From an uncultured Clostridia bacterium (lineage in GTDB: Bacteria; Bacillota; Clostridia; Christensenellales; Borkfalkiaceae), in the NCBI GenBank assembly GCA_947629095.1, contig CANRCK010000005.1, positions 16,577-80,576 of the forward strand: a stretch of 64,000 nucleotides of DNA, in the 5' to 3' direction. Positions 28,099 through 37,800 of this stretch are shown here, piece by piece. The notes under the pieces were generated by a model, which worked only from the letters and a program-made list of their open reading frames with translations, ran no database searches and was not told the origin of the DNA. Each line of letters begins with the position of its first letter. Positions within the stretch are counted from its first letter, which is position 1. The translations under genes and the position numbers were made by a program.

Positions 28099-28127
28099 AT
28101 TATATTTTTAAATTCCTATAATGTCAA
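28099..28127 (-). promoter_or_regulatory. Sigma-A promoter of nifS-nifU
   Basis: TTGACA (28122-28127) and TATAAT (28099-28104) on the minus strand have a 17-bp spacer. The -35 hexamer lies inside the inverted repeat 28111-28135. Confidence 0.87.
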
Positions 28128-28135
28128 TAGGAATT
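28111..28135 (-). promoter_or_regulatory. Probable Rrf2/IscR-type operator (nifS)
   Basis: AATTCCTAT - 7 nt - ATAGGAATT is a perfect 9-bp-arm inverted repeat covering the -35 box. The same arrangement, with one mismatch, occurs at the nadA promoter (29841-29865). ATTCC...GGAAT arms resemble sites of Rrf2-family regulators such as CymR. Confidence 0.72.
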
Positions 28136-28160
28136 AAGCGCGATTTTTTAAAATTTAAAA

Positions 28161-28559
28161 TCAAACGAGGTCCGAAAGCCTTTTGGACGTGAGAAAGTTC
28201 ATTATAACCTCGTCAAGCTCCTTAAAAAGGGGTAAAGTTGCACACGTATCGGCGTTTTCGCACGGGGCGGAACCGGCTTCAAGACAGCTTACGGGCGCAA
28301 GGGTGCCCTCGCCCGAAAGAAGAATTTCGGCGGCGGTGTAGTCCGCGGCGGGGCGGGCAAGCTTGTAGCCGCCGTTTTTGCCCCTTGCCGACACAACAAG
28401 CCCCGCGGTGTAGAGCTGTTTTGCCGAAGCTTCCAAATATTTAAGGCTCTCGTTCTGCCGCGCGGCTATATCGGCAAGGGAAATGAAGCCCTCGCCCTCG
28501 TGCCGTGCCAGATCTACCATTACTTTTAGGGCATTCCTGCCCTTTGTGGTTATCATCAT
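28161..28559 (-). CDS. Rrf2/IscR-family transcriptional regulator
   Basis: A 132-residue winged-helix regulator. MMITTKGRNALKVMVDLA opens the family's N-terminal helix; LADIAARQNESLKYLEA is the recognition region and VVSARGKNGGYKLARP the wing. Three Cys (C-x7-C-x5-C: SCLEAGSAPCENADTCATL) sit where IscR-type members bind a [2Fe-2S] cluster, so it may sense Fe-S status. I chose the ATG at 28559 because AAGGAG stands 7 nt upstream; a longer frame to 28709 has no such site and extends into repeat DNA. It lies just upstream of nifS-nifU and is the obvious ligand for the shared inverted repeats at the nifS and nadA promoters. Confidence 0.92.
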   Translation of the reverse strand: MMITTKGRNALKVMVDLARHEGEGFISLADIAARQNESLKYLEASAKQLYTAGLVVSARGKNGGYKLARPAADYTAAEILLSGEGTLAPVSCLEAGSAPCENADTCATLPLFKELDEVIMNFLTSKRLSDLV

Positions 28560-28650
28560 AAAAAATTCTCCTTCACAAAAAGCTCGGGCGATTGCGCGCC
28601 CTGCGCTTTTTCGTGATTTGAGGGCTCCTCGCCCTCTGCCTGCGATTTTC

Positions 28651-28758
28651 AAGTGCCCACGATTATATAATCGCAGGCATTCACCCCGCTGAGGCAAAAG
28701 GGTTTGCAAATTGGGGCGCGCCGGCGCAGGGAAACCCTGCTTGCGCCGTTGATTATTT
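28651..28758. repeat. Interspersed repeat, copy A
   Basis: This stretch begins AAGTGCCCAC and ends TTGCGCCGTTGATTATTT. A clearly related but diverged stretch with the same order of blocks lies at 63540-63647 (AAGTGCCCAC, then CTGAGGC, GCAAATTGGG, GCTTGCGCCGTT, ATTATTT). It contains internal inverted repeats. The following 28759-28922 has no gene I can support. Confidence 0.55.
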
Positions 28759-28922
28759 GGAAATTGTGGAAGCTGTATTTACGAAGTTGGCAAGCGCGCA
28801 GATACGAGCAGAACGAGGCGCCTGCGGATTTTGCGACAGGAGTGTACAAAGACGTACACGACTTAGCAAAAACGCAAAGGCAACAATGTTATGCGAAGTA
28901 TATCCGCGCTTGTAGCGGGAGC

Positions 28923-29837
28923 TTATCCGCCGTAGGCTATCATCCGCTCGATACACCTCACCGCCGCAACACGCGTCTCTTCGCTCAGCTCTATCTCCTC
29001 CCCGCCGTTCCCGGTTATGCAGGCATAAACTTCGGGCAGGGTTGTAAGCTTCATATTGTGGCAGACCATATCCTTTGAAAGAGGATAAAATTTTTTCTGC
29101 GGGTGCTTATATTGCAGGTGCTGCACTATGGCGTTTTCGGTGCCGATAATAAACTCCTTTGCGGGGGATTTTGCGGCATAGTCCATTATCCCCGACGTGG
29201 AACCAACGTAATCGGCAAGTTCCGCCACCTCCGGGCGGCACTCCGGGTGCGCCAAAAACAGGGCTTGGGGGTGCAGCTTTTTTGCGGCGATAACATTCCC
29301 CTTTTCCATTCTCGCATGGGTTGGGCAGCCGCCCGAAAGAAGCTTGAAGTTCTTTTCGGGGAGTTGGTTTTTTATGTATGTGCCCAAATTTATATCGGGA
29401 ATAAAAAGTATATCCTTTTCGGGAATGGCGCGGCAGATTTTAAGCGCACTGGAGCTTGTCACGCAGTAATCGGCAATGGTTTTAAGCTCCACAGTGGTGT
29501 TTATGTACGCCACAACGGCGTAACCGGGATACGCCTTTTTGACTTCGGCTATCAAGTCCCTGTCCATCTGCTCCGCCATGGGGCAGCCCGCCTGCGGGTT
29601 GGATAAAATCACCTTTTTCTGCGGCGAAAGCATTTTTACCGTCTCCGCCATAAATCGGACGCCGCACATTAAAATTGTTGACTGCGGGGCGGCTTTGGCT
29701 TTAACCGCAAGGGCGTAGCTGTCGCCGACAAAATCGGCTACCTCGCACACCTCTTCCGACATATAGCTGTGCGCCAGAATGCACACGTCCCTTTCCTTTT
29801 TGAGCCGCAAAATTTCGGCTTGCAAATCTTTTATCAT
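28923..29837 (-). CDS. nadA: Quinolinate synthase
   Basis: A 304-residue NadA, the [4Fe-4S] enzyme that condenses iminoaspartate with dihydroxyacetone phosphate to quinolinate in NAD synthesis. Family motifs include AHSYMSEEVCEVADFVGDS in two parts (AHSYMSEEV, VADFVGDS), MCGVRFMAETVK with the first cluster Cys, NPQAGCPMAEQ, HPECRPEV with the second Cys, and the C-terminal VCHNMKLTTL with the third. nadB and nadC are not in the window. The promoter carries the same inverted repeat as the nifS promoter, which fits control by the Fe-S-responsive Rrf2 regulator. Only a weak AGG precedes the ATG. Confidence 0.96.
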   Translation of the reverse strand: MIKDLQAEILRLKKERDVCILAHSYMSEEVCEVADFVGDSYALAVKAKAAPQSTILMCGVRFMAETVKMLSPQKKVILSNPQAGCPMAEQMDRDLIAEVKKAYPGYAVVAYINTTVELKTIADYCVTSSSALKICRAIPEKDILFIPDINLGTYIKNQLPEKNFKLLSGGCPTHARMEKGNVIAAKKLHPQALFLAHPECRPEVAELADYVGSTSGIMDYAAKSPAKEFIIGTENAIVQHLQYKHPQKKFYPLSKDMVCHNMKLTTLPEVYACITGNGGEEIELSEETRVAAVRCIERMIAYGG

Positions 29838-29840
29838 ATT

Positions 29841-29865
29841 AATACCTATTGATTATATAGGAATT
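29841..29865 (-). promoter_or_regulatory. Probable Rrf2/IscR-type operator (nadA)
   Basis: On the plus strand AATACCTAT - 7 nt - ATAGGAATT, the same arms and spacing as the nifS site with a single arm mismatch. It overlaps the nadA -10 region and transcription start, so binding would block initiation. Confidence 0.72.
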
Positions 29866-29891
29866 ATACACTTTATTTTCCGCCCCGTCAA
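29863..29891 (-). promoter_or_regulatory. Promoter of nadA
   Basis: TTGACG (29886-29891) and TATAAT (29863-29868) on the minus strand have a 17-bp spacer. The start would be near 29856, inside the operator. Confidence 0.72.
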
Positions 29892-29911
29892 GCAACGCAA
29901 CGCGGCAGCCG

Positions 29912-29941
29912 AAAAAAATGCTCCCCTCAGCTAAGGGGAGC
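29912..29941 (-). terminator. Terminator after mscS
   Basis: GCTCCCCT-TAGCTG-AGGGGAGC followed by ATTTTTTT on the minus strand, about 50 bp beyond the mscS stop. It ends the unit that begins with the 3120-residue surface protein. Confidence 0.85.
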
Positions 29942-29994
29942 TGTTTATTATAATTCAATTTGTTCTATATGGGGGCGTTATTTTTGCCGCAACC

Positions 29995-31020
29995 TCAGTC
30001 CGCCTTTTCCTCTATGTCCTTGGAAAGCTCCTTTTGCTCTTCAACAAACTTTCTGGCGCTGCGTTCCACCGTTTTGGTGCTTTGGGAGTTGAATTCAATG
30101 GGTTGGTTTACTACAACCTGCGGGAAAGGTATGTTTATGTTGTTTGCGTCAAACATAAGCTTAAGCTCCCTGTTGAGGTCGCGCTGAACCTGGTAGATAT
30201 CCTCCTCCTTGCACTTTGCCACGAACAGCAAGTCAACGCTGGAGGCGGACAGCGCGTTTACGCCCTTATAGTAGGGTCCCTCCACGATTGCGGGGATACG
30301 GGTTTTGATTTTATCGAGATTGTCGCGTATAACTATCTCCACGCGGGGAATGGATTCGCCGTATTCTATGCCTATGTACGCCTTTGCAACGGACAGTTCC
30401 CGCGTTTGGTTGACGATGGTTTTAACTTCGCTGTTGTTGATTATTTTTACGTTGCCGCCCGCGTCCTCTATCTTTGTGGTGCGTATGCCTATCTCCGTTA
30501 CGGTGCCGCGCCAGTCGTCTATTACGACTATGTCGCCGACCTGATACTCGCCCTCTATAACTATAAACAGACCTGCGATTATATCAGCCACAAGGCTCTG
30601 TGCGCCGAGACCTATTACCAAAGACAGGATTCCCGCGCTGGCAAGCAGCGTGCCTGTATCCACGCCGAAGCTGCCCAGAACGAGAAGCACGGCGACTATG
30701 CCTATTATCCAGCTTATAAAGCTGCTTATGAGCTTTACAATGGTTTGCCCGCGCTTGCTGTGCGTGAACAGCTTGCCCAAAATAAAGCGCAGCAAAACGG
30801 CGATTATAACGGCTATCGTTGCGATTTGGATAGACCGCACGAGCGCGGGTATTTTTGTGTAGAGAGTCTGCAAAAACACATTGTCGCTCACGGTGCGGTT
30901 GAACACGGAGTCCTCCCCGAAAAGATAGGGCGCGTATACCACGGCAAGCGCCGTGAGCGCCACAAAGACGGCAAGCGTTATTATCTTTACGTATGGTATT
31001 TTTTGGGTTTTGTCTTTCAT
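29995..31020 (-). CDS. MscS-family mechanosensitive channel
   Basis: A 341-residue small-conductance mechanosensitive channel protein that opens under membrane tension to release solutes. Three to four N-terminal hydrophobic segments (about 10-30, 62-84, 96-118 and the pore-lining helix about 122-155) precede the conserved LGAQSLVADIIAGLFIVIE pore/hinge stretch and the beta domain beginning YQVGDIVVIDDWRGTVTEIG. A mixed alpha/beta domain and a charged tail follow. GGAG precedes the ATG. It is the last gene of a unit that also encodes a giant surface protein and a small membrane protein, an unusual partner set for a channel. Confidence 0.94.
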   Translation of the reverse strand: MKDKTQKIPYVKIITLAVFVALTALAVVYAPYLFGEDSVFNRTVSDNVFLQTLYTKIPALVRSIQIATIAVIIAVLLRFILGKLFTHSKRGQTIVKLISSFISWIIGIVAVLLVLGSFGVDTGTLLASAGILSLVIGLGAQSLVADIIAGLFIVIEGEYQVGDIVVIDDWRGTVTEIGIRTTKIEDAGGNVKIINNSEVKTIVNQTRELSVAKAYIGIEYGESIPRVEIVIRDNLDKIKTRIPAIVEGPYYKGVNALSASSVDLLFVAKCKEEDIYQVQRDLNRELKLMFDANNINIPFPQVVVNQPIEFNSQSTKTVERSARKFVEEQKELSKDIEEKAD

Positions 31021-31047
31021 AATTATCTCCGCAAAAATTTTATAGCC

Positions 31048-31869
31048 TTATATAGTTACTTCGGTTGAGTACACCACCGTATTTACGGCAGACGAGGGGT
31101 CCGACGTGCGGTAGGTTAGCGTAAACGTTGCTCTCTTGCCCGCAAGCCCCGCTTTGAGGCAGACGTCTATGCTCTGCTCGGCGTGGAGATCTTCGGTAAA
31201 CACACAGCTTGAAACGTTGCCCTCACCGTCCGTAAGTGTGGCGGAAAAATCCGTAAAATATCCGTTGGGGTCGTCAAAATCCATTGTGAAGTGGAAATAA
31301 CCGTCCACCGCGCATGTGCAGACGTGCGCAACGCCCCTCCACACCGATTGCGGCTCGGGCGGAGGCAACAGCTCTGTTTTTACAGACCTCTCTGCCACGG
31401 TTTTACCCGACCCGAACGCCGCGGGCGTAACCACGGCAAGCGTGTAGCTTACGCCCGGTTTAAGACCCGTGAACACGCCCGAGTTTTCGCCCTGTTCCAG
31501 CGCCGTTTGGCGCTTTGTGAAGTCGTTATAGAGCACTATGCTCAAATTTTCGCCCTGCTCCACGGTGACGTCGTAGGCAACCTGAGTATCCGTGACCGAA
31601 ACATCCACTATTTCCGCGCTGCCCTTGGGCGCAAACACGCCCGACGACGCAACCGCAACCACCGCCACGGCAGCTACGGCAAACGAAGTTAGTATGCGGG
31701 AAATAGCCGAGGGGTTTGCACGCCGCTTCTTTTGCGGCGACGGCGTGCCATCGCCGCTGTAAGCGTTTTCGGAGTAATATTTCCGCTCCTCTGCCGTATG
31801 ATACTCGTCCGCCTCGCTCCGGTATTCGCGGACGTCGCGTTCGAGCGGGTCGCGGTTATATTCGGACAT
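31048..31869 (-). CDS. Single-span membrane protein with fibronectin-like external domains
   Basis: A 273-residue protein of unknown function. An acidic/Tyr-rich cytoplasmic N-terminus (about 1-50) is followed by one membrane segment (about 55-78, ISRILTSFAVAAVAVVAVAS) and about 190 external residues that look like two fibronectin-III/Ig-like beta sandwiches (for example VYDVTVEQ-type strands and GLKPGVSYTLAVVTP, a typical FnIII G-strand approach). The start codon overlaps the stop of the 3120-residue surface protein by 1 nt (TAATG) and has no own ribosome site, so translation is probably coupled. It may be an accessory of that giant protein. Confidence 0.75.
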   Translation of the reverse strand: MSEYNRDPLERDVREYRSEADEYHTAEERKYYSENAYSGDGTPSPQKKRRANPSAISRILTSFAVAAVAVVAVASSGVFAPKGSAEIVDVSVTDTQVAYDVTVEQGENLSIVLYNDFTKRQTALEQGENSGVFTGLKPGVSYTLAVVTPAAFGSGKTVAERSVKTELLPPPEPQSVWRGVAHVCTCAVDGYFHFTMDFDDPNGYFTDFSATLTDGEGNVSSCVFTEDLHAEQSIDVCLKAGLAGKRATFTLTYRTSDPSSAVNTVVYSTEVTI

Positions 31870-34800
31870 TATTTATCCTCAGGCTCGTTTTTTTGCGCCT
31901 CCCCGGCTTCCGCAGCCGCTGTTTGGTCGGCTACGGGCATATTTTTTATTATGGTAGCTTCCGCAAAGTTGCCATTTGCGGGGGTAGGCTTTGTGCGGAG
32001 TTTTTTAAGCAATAAAACTATTACGAGAATTTCGGCAAGTATTATAGCCGTAAATCCCAGCGCCATGCAGATCCCAAGCGCGCCCTTAGGAGTGATTATG
32101 GTTGCCGCCAGCGCGGGCAGGGGAACTACGGCTGCCGCTTTTTTGGAACCGTCCTTGCCCTCGCCGTCATCGCTTTTCAACGCCGCTATGGCTATGAGTA
32201 TTATTTCTATTCCTATGAGAATGGAAAGGAGAACTATGAGCCACGTGTAGTCTACGATTGTATCGCCTATTATCTGGAATTCGCCCAGAACGTTTGTTGT
32301 GAACACTAAGTATTTGCCGTCCTCGATATGAGTTTTAAATACGTCTATGCTTCCGTCGGCATTTACGCGGACTACCTGCCGACCCGTTTCGCCGCGGAGA
32401 CTTGCAGGCATGAGGACCTTTACGGTGTAAGTGCCGCCCGTTGAATATTCCGCGCCGTTATTGGTTAAGCGCACTTCTATGGCATACTTTTCCGACTTGC
32501 CGTCAGTAAGATCCGCAAGTTGCTCGCTTGTAATCCCGGAGCCTTCGGCGGCGCTTATTCTGCCGCGCTTGATTGCGTTGGCAACCTCCTTAGCCCTGCC
32601 GGTGCCCTCGGTTATCACGAGAATCGCGGTGCTTTCAATAGGTTCCGTGCCCGAGAGAATTCCCCAAAGGTCGCCCTCGTAATCTTCGCCGTAGTCGCCC
32701 GTGCCGCCCTCTTCGGAAGGAGTTTTGTCGGGATTGATTCCGCCCGAGGTTACTTTTGTAACGTCGACTTCCCCAAGCGCCTTTTGAGCTTCATCCAACA
32801 ATTTCGCAAGCTCCTCGGAGGACCCGCCGGAGGAAACGGCTTCCTTAGCCTTCTTTGCCATATCGTCCACTATGCTCTGCAATTCGGCTTTTTGGGAATT
32901 GTTGTACCTGCCGCTTCCTGCAAGCTCGTCCTTTTGCTGCTGCAACGTGTTTTCGTTGCGCTGAGCCTCCTGCGCGCGCTTGGTGTAAGCTTCGGCTTCG
33001 CTGTACTTTTCGTCGATTTTGCCGTTGCGCTCCTCGGCGTATTGGCTGCGGTCCGCGGGGTCTTTATGGGGCAGATATTGCTCAGCCTCTATTTCTCCGA
33101 CCTTGCCGCTGTTGGTGTCCTGAACAAACTTGCCGTCGCAGTCCTTTAAAAGGCTTTCCGCTTTTTCAACAGCCTCGTCCTTTTTCAGCTCGAACTCAGC
33201 CTTGTTCAGTCTGTCCTCAAGCTCGCCCTCGTAGCTTTCGTAGCCGTTCTCCTTAGACTTGGCGTCGAGGTACTCCTTAACCTTTTCGTCAAGCTCCGCA
33301 AGCTCTTTCTGCGCATTTTCAATGGACTCTTTGTCGGCGGCTCCCACATCCCCGAAATCCTTACGGGTTACGCTGTCGTCGCCGCCAAGATATCTTTCTC
33401 CGTCCATCTTGGGGAGAACGCTCTCCACTATGTCGCGCACGTCCTCAACTTTCTCATCGGCGTCGGTTCCGTCGTTAGTTACAACGCCGTCGATATCCTC
33501 GCAGGCTTTTTCCACAAGCGCCTTAACGCGTTCGCCGTCCTCCTGCGTAAGCTGCTCCTGGAGATACTGCTTGTAGTACTCTTTTTCCACATCGAGCTTC
33601 GCCTTGCCAAGCTCCTTGTCAAGGTCTGCCGCGGCAGCTTCCCCGATTGCTTTCAAACCGTTTTCAAGCGCGTCCGTAACGGCGGAATCGTCCTTTAAGC
33701 CGTTGTCGTTGTCCTTGAACTTCTTGGCGTACTCTACCAGCAAATCGCGCTGCTTTTCGGCTCTGTCCTCTATGTCCTTATAATCTTTATAGTTACTTTG
33801 GTCAATCTGCGCTTTGGCGTCCTCTATGAGTTTGTCAAGCTTGGTTTTAAGCTCGTCTGGAAGCAACGCAGCGTCTCCTTCCGCCAGACCGTCCAGAACT
33901 GCTTTTGCTTCGTTCTTTTCTTTATTGCGCTGTGCTTCAACGCTTTCTTTGAGATCTTTTACCGTTCCGGAAAGGTCGGGAACTCCCGCGTTGTCGCCGC
34001 AAGCCTCGTCCACGGACTTTTTGCAGTCTTCCACAATCTGCTTTGTTTCTTCGGAATCGCCGTCCTCGATCAACAGACTGTCGGCAGCGGCTTTTACGGC
34101 TTTGCCGAGCACGTCGTTAATGCCGTTTCTGTCCGTTTGCTCGCCTATGTCGGCAGCAAATTTCTCCGCGTCTCCGGCGGGCAATTCCTTGCCCGTGATT
34201 TCCTTATATGCTTCGGCGTATTCGTTCTGCGCTATGGCTTTGTCCGCGCTGAGCTGCAGTGCGTTCTCCGCCTCAGACTTTTTAACCGCTATGGCTTCCT
34301 CTGCCTCTTTGCTGTCGCCGTCCTTTGCAAGCTCGTCTATTGCGCTGAGATATCCATCCAACTCATTTTTGAGAGTCGTCTTGCCACCCTCGCTTATTCT
34401 GTCCTTGTTGGATTCAATGATTCCGTCCAGCTTGCTTTGTAGTTCGGATTTCTCCTTTATCCCTACTACGATATCCGCTACCTGAGCGCCCGTATTAGCA
34501 TTATTCCCGGCTTTGGTTACTGCCTTTTCTACTTCGTCTATAAGGCTGCCCGCCGTGCTATGTTCGGTCTTTAATTCTTCGAGAAGTTTGTTTACCTCCT
34601 TGGCAAGGGCTTTGTTCCTTTCGCCTAAGTCGGTTGCGCCCGTTAAACCTGTTATTACTTCATTGTCTTGAATATCGGCTTCTTTGCCCGTGATGAGCTT
34701 ATGGCTGTCCAGATATTCAGATACCGCGTTTGCTCCAGATACTATGCTTGATAGATCGGGAATCGTGCCGTCTGTGGCTGTTGCCTTTCCTACTTCGCCG

Positions 34801-37800
34801 CGGAGACCTTCGGTTTCCGTTGCGCCTAAGTATTTCTTTGCGCTATCCGAAGTTGCTTCGCTTGCCGCAGTGGTGAGCAATTCCTGTACGTCTTTCTTGA
34901 GAGTTTCCACAACTCCATCTACGTCTTTAACTTCTGCACCGAATTTAAGTTCGGACCATGCGGGCAATTCCTTACCCGTGATTTCCTTGTAGGCTTCGGC
35001 GTATTCAACGTTCGCATAATATTCGGAAAGGGCAAGTTCCAGCGCGGCGGCTGCGGCTTGTTCTGCCGCGGTCTTTTCTTCTGCCGTTCCCGCCTTATCT
35101 ATTTCGGATAAGCCCTGTTTAAGCACTTCGCCGAGCTTTGCCTGCTCCGCTGCGGGGAGTTCGTTTTCTTTTATTATGCCATCGTAAACTTTTTGCAAAT
35201 CGAGCTTTTGCTTTACGCCAAACACCGCGTCGGAAGCTTCTGCAATGTTTTGGCTCTTATTGTCGTTGCGGTTGCCCTCGGTTTCGGCTGCCTCCACTGC
35301 CTCGTTTGCGGATTTTATAATATCATTATTATTATCGGCGTAAGCCTTTTTCAAAAGGGCTTTGATTTGCTCTGTGAGCTGACTGTTTGCGCTCTCTATA
35401 TCGTTGGAGCCGGCGGACTGAGCCTTTTGGATAGCCTCTGCCGCAGTCTTTAATTCTTGAAGATTTGCTTCGTTAGGCTCTTCGCCGAAGATATTTTTAT
35501 ACGCCTCGAACAGCTCGGAAACAGCCTTTATGTTTTTAAGCGCGGCAACCTGCTCTTCGGGAGTTTTGCCTTGTGTTAACCCGTTGAAATAGGACTTAAA
35601 CGCCTCGACTGCGCCGCTTAACAATTCGTCAAGCAAGGCTTCAATGCCCTTTTCCGCCTCAGCGTTGGGATCGGTCGATTTATCGATATTGTCCATTACG
35701 GCTTGCACCGCCGCATCGGTATAGGTTACGCCGTTCCCGTTGGAAGTGAATTCCGCCTCCTTGCCCTTTATTGCAAGATGTGCGTCAAGGTACAGCTTTT
35801 CGGCTATGCCCTTGTTTTTTATGTCCTCAAACTTAGCCTTTGCAGCTTCTACGGCTGCTGTTTCATCAAACGGCTCGTCGGCATTCTGAACCCCCAATAT
35901 CGCAACCAGATTGGCTGCGTAGAGTTCCTTTGCCCTTTCGGCGGACATTTTTCCTTCCGCACTCTCTACGGTTTTGTTATACTCGCTTTGAATATCCATA
36001 GCGGCGGAGATTCTTGCCGAAAGATTGTTCAAGCCCTCTATTGCTTCTGCAATCTTCCCGTCCGCGGGGTTGAGGTTATAGCTACCTATCTGTGAGGTGA
36101 AAAAGCTTGTTATATCGTTATATTGCTGCTGTTCTTCATCGGGAACATTATTATCTTCAAACCATTGTTGAATTTCGCTCTGTATTTTTTTGTCTACCGC
36201 ATCCTTATAGGCGGCTATAAGCGCGTTATATTCTTCCGCAACATAGCCTCCCGCTTCGGGCGATTCTTTAACTATATCGTTATAGCCTTCAATCGCTTTT
36301 TTCAAGGCTCCCTTGTTTTCGGTGGTGTTCGGATCAAAGGAAGGGTCTTTTACTGCGTTCAATATATCGCCGTTACTTACTTTCCACTCCCTTGCAAGCG
36401 CCAGGGGATAGCATTTATCAACCTCTTGCTCTTTGGTTTCTTCAAGATTTTGCAATCTTTCGGACAGATTTTCGTAAGCTTTTTGAACGGCTTTCAGATT
36501 CTCTGCGGTTGCGGGGGTTGTAGGTTCTTTGCCCTGCTCCGTCCACAGACCGTCCTTAACATTTTCATAAGCCGTGTTGTAAGCTTCGAGGTTTTTAGCC
36601 TCGTCTTCGGTGAGCGCCGAAATCGTGCCCTGTTTAGCGTATGCGCCGGGCAAATTGTCGCCGGTTGCCGCATTTCGGGCGACTATTGTATATTGCTTAC
36701 CGTCTGCGGGCAACTCAAATGTAACCTTGCCGTCCTTGCCGGTCTTTATCCAACCGCTCAAACCGTCGGCTATGAGATTGCCGTTTTCGTCTGCAAGGTG
36801 ATATTCATACCCTTCCTTGCCCTCAACGGTCATTGAGTATTTGCCGTCTTTGAGAACGGGAACTTCCGTAATCTCAAATTGGTCATCGGCTTCTTCTGCC
36901 GCCTCTTCGCGCGCGCCTATATGTATCTTGCGTTCCTGCCCGTCAACCTTTACGGTTATATTTCCGTCCTCGTCGATATCTATATCGTTGGGAAGCAAGC
37001 CCTTTGTAAAGCTTTGTTCATTGCCTTCCTCGTCGAGATATGTAGCGCCCTCGGGAAGCTGCAATTCCAAATTTTCGGGGTTGAACTGCACAACGCCCAA
37101 AGTTAGGGAATCAGTTAATTTTACGGGGTTTTCCGCACCTTTGTAGCCGAAAGTGTAGCCCGTAATATCAACGGAAGTGCCTTCAACTTCGAGCACATAC
37201 GCGCCGTTTTCATTGAGTTTAAGCTCCTGCTCTTCGCCGTCTATTGTCACGCTGAAACTTGTAATGCCGGGGTCGAAGCCCGTAAACTCAAGCTTGCCGC
37301 TCTCAGTTTGCGTTACGGTGATGACGTAGCTTGCCGAACGAAGCTCGTAGTTGCCGTCATCAAGCGCAACCAAAACGGTGTAGCCGCCGGAATGTTTGCT
37401 GCTGTCAACCGTAAACTTTTCATTGATTTGCTCTTGGAGAGCTTCGAGATTTTCCTTTGTGCCGACGGCTATTTTGCCGCTCGGTCTGTTTTCGTTAACG
37501 TCAAGCGCAAGTGCGCCGCTGTAATCCGTAATATCCGCATACGGGTCGTACTTTTTGCCTTCTTCGGCATTGGCAACGCAGGGGTCGTCTATATGCACAT
37601 TGCCCGAAATTGCGGGTTTTGTGCCTTCGCCGTCCTTTATAACCAATGTGCCCGCGCTCTTATTTTCTATGTAGGGCTGAGCTTCTTCCTGTACGCCCTC
37701 TACCACCTCTTTGCTGTATTGGTTGTAGAGATATATTGCGTTTTCGCTCTCTGCGGCGGAAATTGTGCCGCCCGAAACGGTGAGGCTTGCGCCCTCTTCA

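Noticed and set aside
28560..28709. 50-residue N-terminal extension of the Rrf2 protein
   Set aside because: It has no ribosome site, covers repeat DNA, and the family begins at the MMITTKGR start, which has AAGGAG 7 nt upstream.
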